A DNA stretch of 10,357 bases from JANRKG01 sp033763635 (GTDB taxonomy: Bacteria > Cyanobacteriota > Cyanobacteriia > GCF-001939115), in NCBI GenBank assembly GCA_033763635.1, contig JANRKG010000244.1:1-10357 (forward strand), given 5' to 3'. The position numbers and the translations under genes were made by a program. Positions 1-5,155 of the stretch are shown piece by piece. Numbering within the stretch: the first letter of the stretch is position 1; every line of letters begins with the position of its first letter. The notes beneath the pieces are model-generated. The model searched no databases. It was not told where the DNA came from and saw only the letters and a list, made by a program, of their open reading frames with translations.

Positions 1-72
1 ATCGACAATCGGCTGGAAGTCCTGTTATGTCGTCTGTGGCAGGCCGCCCAGGTTTGCATGTCGGTGATGTAG
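1..72 (+). CDS. Possible C-terminal end of an upstream gene
   Basis: Frame 1 is open from the left edge to a TAG stop at 70-72 and would give about 23 residues, including RLEVLLCRLWQAAQV. The composition is protein-like, and the frame stops just before a dispersed hairpin repeat at 85-112, as expected for a gene end. The fragment is too short to recognise a family. Another frame is also open here but runs straight through the hairpin repeat, which makes it less likely to be coding. This is a weak call based on position and composition only. Confidence 0.3.
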   Translation: MDNRLEVLLCRLWQAAQVCMSVM

Positions 73-84
73 GGCAAATCCTTT

Positions 85-112
85 ATAGAGACGCAGGATT
101 TTGCGTCTCTAT
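85..112. repeat. Hairpin repeat with an 11-bp perfect stem
   Basis: ATAGAGACGCA at 85-95 pairs perfectly with TGCGTCTCTAT at 102-112 across a 6-base loop. No T-run follows, so it is not a classic intrinsic terminator. Hairpins built on AGAGACGC/GCGTCTCT are common dispersed elements in cyanobacterial intergenic DNA. It lies 12 bases after the possible gene end at 72 and could protect an mRNA 3' end. Confidence 0.7.
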
Positions 113-463
113 CCCTATCCCATCCTCAAATTTCCATCCAAAGTTCCAATCAGTAAGCCGAAACATGCTTGTAGTATTTTGTAGTATGTCCTTGGAAATC
201 TGATTTTTTCGTAGAGCGTTAATCACTCCCTGCTGCCTCAAAGCTTCTCCCTCTCAAACGAAATGTCTCTCGGATCATCTGAGGTCATTCCGTCGATTCC
301 TGATGCCCAATCTTGGAAAACTCTGGAATCTGGGACGGGTGACTCAGTGCAGTGATTTGAGAGATGCCACTTCCCTGTAGAGATGGGATTCACGTCTCGC
401 CACGATCGGCTTTTCTCTTGGGAAGCCCGTCTGGGTTGGGTAGAACCAGATTTGCGCCCTATC
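113..463. other. Non-coding stretch upstream of the small secreted peptide
   Basis: No convincing gene is seen. The track contains a short direct repeat of TGTAGTAT (about 170-186). At about 375-398 it holds a degenerate relative of the 85-112 hairpin (GAGATG, then CGTCTC, with one G-T pair). The ATG codons at 364 and 383 lack a ribosome binding site and sit beside this degenerate repeat. The region presumably carries the promoter and leader of the 512-688 gene, but I cannot point to a supported -10/-35 pair. Confidence 0.5.
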
Positions 464-472
464 CCCCAAGGG

Positions 473-509
473 GGAACCCTCAGACCTCAACCTTTGCTCA
501 GGAGGTTCC
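473..509 (+). promoter_or_regulatory. Hairpin overlapping the ribosome binding site of the small peptide gene
   Basis: GGAACC at 473-478 pairs with GGTTCC at 504-509. With one bulged C at 479, the stem extends by two more pairs (480-481 with 502-503). The 3' arm covers most of the AGGAGG ribosome binding site at 500-505. A second tight palindrome, CCCCCAAGGGGG at about 463-474, lies immediately upstream and partly competes for the 5' arm. The pairing is visible in the sequence. That it controls translation is inference. Confidence 0.4.
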
Positions 510-511
510 GT

Positions 512-688
512 ATGTGCCTCAAGTTGCGCCTGTTTGCGATCGTTCTGCTTCCCGTTATCACCAGCATGATCCTGATGGATCTGCCTGTTCCTCAAACTGC
601 TGAAGCAGCAACGATTGGAGTGAGAAAGACTCCTAAAAAGCGGCTGATTTGTCCTCCGGTTGGATGTCAGCCTAGAGGAAGCCGCTAG
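512..688 (+). CDS. Small secreted, strongly basic two-cysteine peptide
   Basis: A 58-residue product. The ATG at 512 is chosen because a textbook AGGAGG lies at 500-505, six bases upstream; the in-frame ATG at 383 has no such site. The N-terminus is a Sec-type signal peptide. It has Lys4 and Arg6, a hydrophobic core at about residues 7-22, and an A-E-A cleavage motif at 30-32. The predicted mature part is 26 residues with seven Lys/Arg and no acidic residue. It ends in KRLICPPVGCQPRGSR, where Cys47 and Cys52 could form a small disulfide loop. There is no lipobox. A strong terminator follows at 764-792, so it looks like a one-gene unit. I do not recognise the family. The high charge would fit an antimicrobial, a signalling peptide or an envelope-binding peptide, but no function is shown. 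It is unlikely to be a lanthipeptide precursor, because its leader is a signal peptide. Confidence 0.6.
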   Translation: MCLKLRLFAIVLLPVITSMILMDLPVPQTAEAATIGVRKTPKKRLICPPVGCQPRGSR

Positions 689-763
689 GCTACGGTAGCG
701 ATGCCCTTGTGCATAACCTCTAAATGGCTGGAGATACAGGTATTTGGACAAGTAACTCCTGTC

Positions 764-792
764 GGGTGGGTCGGACCCCACCCCTTTTTTTT
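764..792 (+). terminator. Intrinsic terminator after the small peptide gene
   Basis: GGGTGGG at 764-770 pairs perfectly with CCCACCC at 777-783 around a 6-base loop, and a run of eight T follows from 785. This is a strong rho-independent terminator for the + strand. It lies about 75 bases after the 512-688 stop, which supports that short gene being transcribed as its own unit. Confidence 0.85.
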
Positions 793-793
793 G

Positions 794-859
794 AAGGCAG
801 AGGGCAGAAGGCGAATCGGAAAGAGTTATTCTCTCCTTTTGCCTTCTGCCCTCTGCCTT
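794..859. repeat. Long inverted repeat with 19-bp perfect arms
   Basis: AAGGCAGAGGGCAGAAGGC at 794-812 is the exact reverse complement of 841-859, with a 28-base spacer. Each arm is internally repetitive, built on the AGGCAGA/AGGGCAGA theme. Elements of this AAGGCAGAGGGCAGAAGGC type are frequent dispersed repeats in filamentous cyanobacteria. It begins one base after the terminator T-run, so it may have inserted there or may act as a second transcription barrier. Confidence 0.85.
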
Positions 860-1360
860 AAATTAAACAGTTTAGAAGAAGCTGCGTTTTTCCAAGAAAT
901 AAGTTTGTTGGATGCGAGTCACTTCTTGAGTGAAAGATCGTCTAGATGTGAATGCTGAAGAATCCATCACCGAACTTGACGGAAAAGAATGGATAGCAGG
1001 TTGAGCGGAGCGCTCGTTCGGTTTGTCGTTTGGTTGATCGTTCGGTTTATCTAAATTTGAGACGAAGCTAATGAAGTTAAGGTAAAACATGGCTCTGGTT
1101 CTCTCCAGTTTCTAAATTGGGCGAAGAAGCATAGAGCCAACATCACGATCGATGGCTCTAAGGGTTAGAGGTGATAAAGGTAAGCTTTGCCAGTCATTGA
1201 AAACCTCGCTGTTGCATGTCTCTATCCCAACTTAGGGGCTTCCTGGTCCAATCACTTCACCTGAAGGATTTACCCAACTGGGTTAATTCCGGGTGAGTCA
1301 GGGTGATAGGGAAGGGGATGGGTAATGTAAAATGGGACGGTTGTAGTTTGCAAAACAAGT
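860..1360. other. Spacer upstream of purB, with repeats and no gene
   Basis: No supported coding region. It contains a partial copy of a TCGGCTCCGCTC-type repeat (999-1011), a 12-base tandem repeat (1015-1050) and an 8-bp hairpin, TAGAGCCA/TGGCTCTA (1132-1139 and 1153-1160). A short palindrome ACCCAACTGGGT lies at about 1270-1281. TAAAAT at about 1328-1333 could serve as a -10 element for purB, but no clear -35 accompanies it. Confidence 0.5.
1015..1050. repeat. Three tandem copies of a 12-base unit
   Basis: CGTTCGGTTTGT (1015-1026), CGTTTGGTTGAT (1027-1038) and CGTTCGGTTTAT (1039-1050) are head-to-tail variants of one 12-base unit. They directly follow the partial repeat GGTTGAGCGGAGC at 999-1011. 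On the other strand the block would read as a short N-D/E-x-P peptide repeat within a 72-codon frame. That frame has no other support and is not called a gene. Confidence 0.7.
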
Positions 1361-2656
1361 GTGATCGAGCGGTATACTCTGCCCGAAATGGGTGAAATCT
1401 GGACGGAAGCTTTTAAGCTAAAAACCTGGCTTCAAGTGGAAATTGCAGTTTGCGAAGCCCAGGCTGAACTCGGTTACATTCCAGCCGATGCGGTTGAAGA
1501 AATTAAGGCGAAGGCGAATTTTGACCCTCAGCGAGTGTTGGAAATTGAAGCTGAGGTGCGTCATGACATGATCGCCTTTTTGACAAATGTTAATGAATCC
1601 GTGGGCAGCGCCGGACGCTACATTCACTTAGGGCTGACCAGTTCAGACGTGTTGGATACCGCTCTGGCCCTACAACTGGTTGCCAGTTTAGACGTGCTGT
1701 TGAGCCAGTTAGAAAGCCTGATCCAGGCCATTCGGTATCAGGCCCAGCAACACCGCAATACGGTGATGATCGGGCGATCGCACGGAATTCATGCGGAACC
1801 GATTACTTTTGGCTTTAAGTTAGCGGGGTGGCTGGCGGAAGTGTTGCGGCACCGCGATCGTCTCTGTCGCTTACAGAAGGAAATCGCAGTCGGCAAGATC
1901 TCTGGCGCAGTGGGCACCTACGCCAATATCGATCCACAAGTGGAAGCGAACGCCTGTCAGAGATTGGGGCTGCAACCCGATACGGCTTCTACCCAGGTGA
2001 TTTCTCGTGATCGTCATGCGGATTTCATGCAAGCGTTGGCCCTCCTGACGGCTTCGATCGAACGCTTTGCAGTGGAAATTCGCAACCTGCAACGAACGGA
2101 TGTGTTGGAGGTGGAAGAATTCTTTGCCAAAGGCCAGAAAGGATCGTCGGCGATGCCCCACAAGCGCAACCCAATTCGATCGGAGCGGCTGACCGGGATG
2201 GCCCGGATTGTACGGGGGCATGCAATGGCAGCGCTGGAAAATATTGCTCTGTGGCATGAGCGGGATATTTCCCATAGCTCCGTTGAACGGGTGGTTTTTC
2301 CTGATGCCTGTATTTTGACCCATTTCATGTTGGTAGAAACGACGGATCTGATCAAGCATCTGCTGGTTTATCCCGAAAACATGGCTCGCAACATGAACCT
2401 CTATGGGGGTGTAGTCTTCAGCCAACGGGTGTTGTTGACTTTAGTGGATAAGGGGATGAGTCGGGAAGAGGCGTATGCGATTGTCCAATCCTGCGCCCAT
2501 ACTGCCTGGAACCAGACGGGCGGTGACTTTCATGCGCTGATCCAGCAAGACTCGCGAGTAACCCAACATCTTTCGGCGACAGAAATTGAAGCTTGCTTTG
2601 ACCCTCAACATCACCTCAAACATTTGGAGACTGTTTATCAGCGTTTAAGTATTTAG
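1361..2656 (+). CDS. purB: Adenylosuccinate lyase
   Basis: PurB works in the cytoplasm. It removes fumarate from SAICAR to give AICAR, and from adenylosuccinate to give AMP, so it serves both the inosinate pathway and the last AMP step. The product is 431 residues, full length for the bacterial short form and the same as the Bacillus subtilis enzyme. Visible signatures of the fumarase/aspartase superfamily are RHDMIAF with His68, TSSDVLDT at 93-100, GRSHGIHAEPITFG with the general-acid His141, and the flexible loop SSAMPHKRNP at 262-271 carrying the catalytic serine. The start is a GTG at 1361 giving MIERYTLPEM, the usual N-terminus of the family. No strong ribosome binding site is seen. A perfect HIP1 octamer lies inside the gene at 1774-1781. 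It appears monocistronic, with a likely terminator near 2785-2828. Confidence 0.97.
   Translation: MIERYTLPEMGEIWTEAFKLKTWLQVEIAVCEAQAELGYIPADAVEEIKAKANFDPQRVLEIEAEVRHDMIAFLTNVNESVGSAGRYIHLGLTSSDVLDTALALQLVASLDVLLSQLESLIQAIRYQAQQHRNTVMIGRSHGIHAEPITFGFKLAGWLAEVLRHRDRLCRLQKEIAVGKISGAVGTYANIDPQVEANACQRLGLQPDTASTQVISRDRHADFMQALALLTASIERFAVEIRNLQRTDVLEVEEFFAKGQKGSSAMPHKRNPIRSERLTGMARIVRGHAMAALENIALWHERDISHSSVERVVFPDACILTHFMLVETTDLIKHLLVYPENMARNMNLYGGVVFSQRVLLTLVDKGMSREEAYAIVQSCAHTAWNQTGGDFHALIQQDSRVTQHLSATEIEACFDPQHHLKHLETVYQRLSI
1774..1781. repeat. HIP1 octamer GCGATCGC
   Basis: This is a perfect copy of the highly iterated palindrome of cyanobacterial genomes, located within purB. The 6-base core CGATCG also recurs many times across the window, including within lanM. 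It is the main sequence-level clue to the host group. Confidence 0.85.
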
Positions 2657-2688
2657 GTGATTCTTGGAAAATAGTTTACCGATAGGTT

Positions 2689-2741
2689 GCCCTTCGGCTC
2701 CGCTCAGGGCATGAGCGCTGGTTTCGGCTCCGCTCAACCAG
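2689..2741. repeat. Tandem pair of small hairpins with a shared loop and different stems
   Basis: The unit TCGGCTCCGCTC occurs twice. In the first copy it is bracketed by GCCCT and AGGGC (about 2688-2709). In the second it is bracketed by CTGGTT and AACCAG (about 2719-2741). The loop is identical while the stem differs on both sides and still pairs. A partial inverted copy, GGTTGAGCGGAGC, sits at 999-1011 on the other flank of purB. Short palindromes of this sort are dispersed repeats in several bacterial groups, including cyanobacteria. Confidence 0.75.
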
Positions 2742-2784
2742 TGGGGAAATTGTTTTGTGGAAATTTCCTTAGCGCTCGTCATCT

Positions 2785-2828
2785 CTTGGGTAAGACTTTA
2801 AGAGGCGCTCACCCGAAGGTCTTTTTTT
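2785..2828 (+). terminator. Probable intrinsic terminator of purB
   Basis: CTTGGGT (2785-2791) can pair with ACCCGAAG (2811-2818) with one bulged C. A nested alternative pairs GACTTT (about 2794-2799) with AAGGTC. A run of seven T begins at about 2822. The T-run is good and the stem is imperfect. It lies about 130 bases after the purB stop, beyond the hairpin repeats. Confidence 0.5.
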
Positions 2829-3259
2829 GAAGTGTTTTCTAACCTCTCGACTTTGGTTGTAATGCCTTTTAAAGGGAGATATGTATCTAAAAAAACATTA
2901 TTCCCTATGTTTCTACGCTGCAAACTTGCAAGCATTCCCTCCTACAATGCCCATAGCCGATTTGCGTAAGTATGAAGCAGATTTGAAGCACTGATGAACT
3001 TTCGATGAAGCTGGAACCTTTCGATTCAACGTTCCATCAAGCTGCAAGACTGCCTGTGATATTGCCTTCGATCGAGTGTTCAAATCATCTTGCTGTCACC
3101 TGTGACCCTGGTATTGTTTGCAACTTACCTTTCCCCTGTCCCTTAAAAGATGAAGGAAGTAGTCACTCAAATCTCAAATCTTGTCCAGTTTATGGATAGG
3201 AAGTTTGAATAAAAACTTACGCAAACAAAAACTGCTGTAAGAGTGAGGAGTTAGTAAGA
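2829..3259. other. Spacer upstream of the porin gene, bounded by an inverted repeat
   Basis: No supported gene. A 64-codon open frame at 3005-3199 lacks a ribosome binding site and recognisable features and is not called. TTTGCGTAAGT at 2961-2971 is the exact reverse complement of ACTTACGCAAA at 3215-3225, so the two bracket a 265-base segment. The right copy falls in the porin leader, just before its ribosome binding site. No promoter can be pinned down. Confidence 0.5.
3245..3250 (+). promoter_or_regulatory. Ribosome binding site of the porin gene
   Basis: GAGGAG at 3245-3250 lies nine bases before the ATG at 3260 and fixes that start. CTTAC (3216-3220) and GTAAG (3237-3241) could form a weak hairpin just upstream. 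Confidence 0.7.
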
Positions 3260-4966
3260 ATGTGGCAATTTTGCCCTAAGTTTGTCCAAATGGCTCCCTG
3301 GGTATGGGTGGGAGCAAGCCTGGGTCTATTTACCCCCCTTGTCTGGAATTCTGCCATCCTTGCATCACCCCTGCCCAGTCGAAGTGGCCTCTCAGTTGTT
3401 CCTTCCGTTAGCCAATTGCAAGATCGGGAAGGACAGAGTGAAACGGTTCAACGATCGCAATCTCGCAGCAATGCGCCGATGGCCCAGGTCACTTCCGTGT
3501 CCCAGCTATCGGATGTTAAACCTACGGATTGGGCCTTTCAGGCTCTGCAATCCCTGGTAGAACGGTATGGATGCATCGCGGGCTACCCCGATGGAACCTA
3601 TCGGGGAAATCGGCCTATGACTCGTTATGAGTTTGCGGCTGGATTAAATGCTTGCATGGATCGGATCAATGAATTAATTGCTGCGTCTACTCAAGGGTTA
3701 GTGAGCAAAGAAGATCTGGATACGCTGCGGCGGCTTCAGGAGGAATTTGCGGCTGAACTGGCAACCCTGCGGGGCCGAGTGGATGCGCTGGAAGCTCGGA
3801 CTGCCCGGTTGGAGGCAGCCCAGTTTTCGACGACAACCAAGTTATTCGGGCAAGCAATCTTTGGGGTGCAATACGGGGATGGTGGCACATCCGACTTCTT
3901 CCCAGTAGACGGTATTAAGGACACCAGAGCACAATCCAGCGTCAGTACGGCCCATAACGTTCAGTTGTCGTTACTGACCCAGTTTGATCCCCGTACTATT
4001 TTGCTGACTGGCTTACAGGCAGGGGGTGGGCCAGGGCTTCAGGGGGTGCTGCTCTCTAACATGGCTCGCTTGAGCTACACCGGAGACACCAACAACTCCT
4101 TTGTTCTGAGTGATCTGTCGGTTCGTCACCTGATTGGAAATAACTTTGCAATTATTGCGGGTCCAGTTGGGGTCAACATGACGAACGTTTTCCGGGGAAC
4201 GAACCGGATTGAAAGCGCCGGACAGGGGCCGCTTTCCTACTTCGCTCAACGCAACCCAATTATCAACATTGGGTCGGGTCTGGGTGGAGTGGGGTTTGAC
4301 TGGCAAATTTTCGATCGCCTCAGTTTACAGGCAGTTTACTCCGCGAGTAATCCCGCCTTCCCCGGTCGTCGGGGAGGCTTGGGTGATGGACGGACCACTG
4401 TTGGTGTTCAGGTGGTTGCCGTTCCCTTTGACACCCTGGATATCTCTCTGAATTATGTGAATGCCTATTCGGTTGATGGGTTCCTGGGAACTGCCCTTGG
4501 TGACGATCAACTTTCTCTGGGTTCTCCGATTCAGACAAATGCGTTCGGTGGCACGATTTCCTGGCGGGTGACTCCGGGAGTCACGATCGGTGGATGGGGA
4601 GGTCGCACCTACTCCTCCATTCCGGGGCAATCTGGTGAAGTGCTGACTTTCAACTGGATGGCGTTCTTAAATTTCCCGGATCTGCTCGGTCGGGGCAATC
4701 TATTGGGCATTTATGTGGGCCAACCTCCCAAGATCGATGTCAGTAGTTTGCCCGCAGGTCAAAATATTCCTAACCTGCTAGCGGGCGGGTTAGGGACTTC
4801 TGGGGGACAACCAGGGACTTCTACCCATGTGGAAGCGTTTTACCGATTCCGGTTATCCGACAATATCAGCCTGACCCCTGGTGTTGTTTTTGTGTTTAAT
4901 CCCAACCATACGACGGCCAGCGACACGATTACGATCGGTGCCCTTCGTACAACGTTTACGTTTTAG
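3260..4966 (+). CDS. SLH-domain OprB-type outer membrane porin
   Basis: This is a 568-residue outer membrane channel of the cyanobacterial SLH/OprB family, which includes the Synechocystis porins annotated as iron-uptake porins. Such proteins let small solutes and inorganic ions through the outer membrane. Residues 1 to about 38 form a signal sequence (hydrophobic core about 11-36). An SLH domain spans about 80-140, with the stretches SDVKPTDWAFQAL and GYPDGTYRGNRPMTRYEFA, and is expected to hold the protein to peptidoglycan-linked polymers. A charged heptad region at about 148-188 (EDLDTLRRLQEEFAAELATL and onward) is a likely coiled coil. The rest is a glycine-rich beta barrel ending in a terminal Phe, the outer membrane insertion signal. 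The start is supported by GAGGAG at 3245-3250. The substrate cannot be read from the sequence. An exported repeat protein lies 186-189 bases downstream on the same strand. Confidence 0.92.
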   Translation: MWQFCPKFVQMAPWVWVGASLGLFTPLVWNSAILASPLPSRSGLSVVPSVSQLQDREGQSETVQRSQSRSNAPMAQVTSVSQLSDVKPTDWAFQALQSLVERYGCIAGYPDGTYRGNRPMTRYEFAAGLNACMDRINELIAASTQGLVSKEDLDTLRRLQEEFAAELATLRGRVDALEARTARLEAAQFSTTTKLFGQAIFGVQYGDGGTSDFFPVDGIKDTRAQSSVSTAHNVQLSLLTQFDPRTILLTGLQAGGGPGLQGVLLSNMARLSYTGDTNNSFVLSDLSVRHLIGNNFAIIAGPVGVNMTNVFRGTNRIESAGQGPLSYFAQRNPIINIGSGLGGVGFDWQIFDRLSLQAVYSASNPAFPGRRGGLGDGRTTVGVQVVAVPFDTLDISLNYVNAYSVDGFLGTALGDDQLSLGSPIQTNAFGGTISWRVTPGVTIGGWGGRTYSSIPGQSGEVLTFNWMAFLNFPDLLGRGNLLGIYVGQPPKIDVSSLPAGQNIPNLLAGGLGTSGGQPGTSTHVEAFYRFRLSDNISLTPGVVFVFNPNHTTASDTITIGALRTTFTF

Positions 4967-5082
4967 GTAATGAGTGATGGGTAATGGGTGATGAACTGAT
5001 CAACAAATGATCAAGAATTCATAATCAAGTTTCTACTACCCATGACCCGTCACCTATCAGCGATTACCGATTACCCAATGTA
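4966..5082. repeat. Imperfect inverted array of GGTAATGGGTGATG units
   Basis: Two head-to-tail 14-base units, GGTAATGAGTGATG (4966-4979) and GGTAATGGGTGATG (4980-4993), differ by one base. The first begins on the last base of the porin stop codon. Inverted relatives follow at 5041-5054 (CATGACCCGTCACC) and about 5062-5077 (CGATTACCGATTACCC). Together they can fold into a long imperfect hairpin. Arrays on the GGTAATGGGTAATG theme are common cyanobacterial intergenic repeats. It may end or protect the porin mRNA. Confidence 0.65.
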
Positions 5083-5155
5083 AATTCCCTGTTAAATCGT
5101 CAAATCGTTTTGGATGTGCTAGAGACCATCCACTTCATTAAGGATTCTGACTGTG

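Noticed and set aside
330..511. A cobalamin or glutamine riboswitch before the small peptide gene
   Set aside because: Fragments such as GCCACTT and GGGAAGCC recall parts of the cobalamin box, but the other conserved boxes and their order are missing. The glutamine-type core is also absent.
512..688. The small Cys-containing peptide as a substrate of the LanM in this window
   Set aside because: It has a Sec signal peptide instead of a LanM leader, few Ser/Thr to dehydrate, and lies more than 6 kb from the synthetase on the other strand.
701..958. Open frame of 85 codons on the + strand
   Set aside because: It runs through the terminator hairpin and both arms of the 19-bp inverted repeat, and has no ribosome binding site.
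872..1090. Minus strand 72-codon frame with an N-D-x-P-N repeat
   Set aside because: The repeat is only the 12-base tandem repeat read in reverse. There is no ribosome binding site, no signal sequence and no recognisable domain.
3005..3199. Open frame of 64 codons between purB and the porin
   Set aside because: It has no ribosome binding site and an unstructured composition, and lies wholly inside the segment bounded by the 11-bp inverted repeat.
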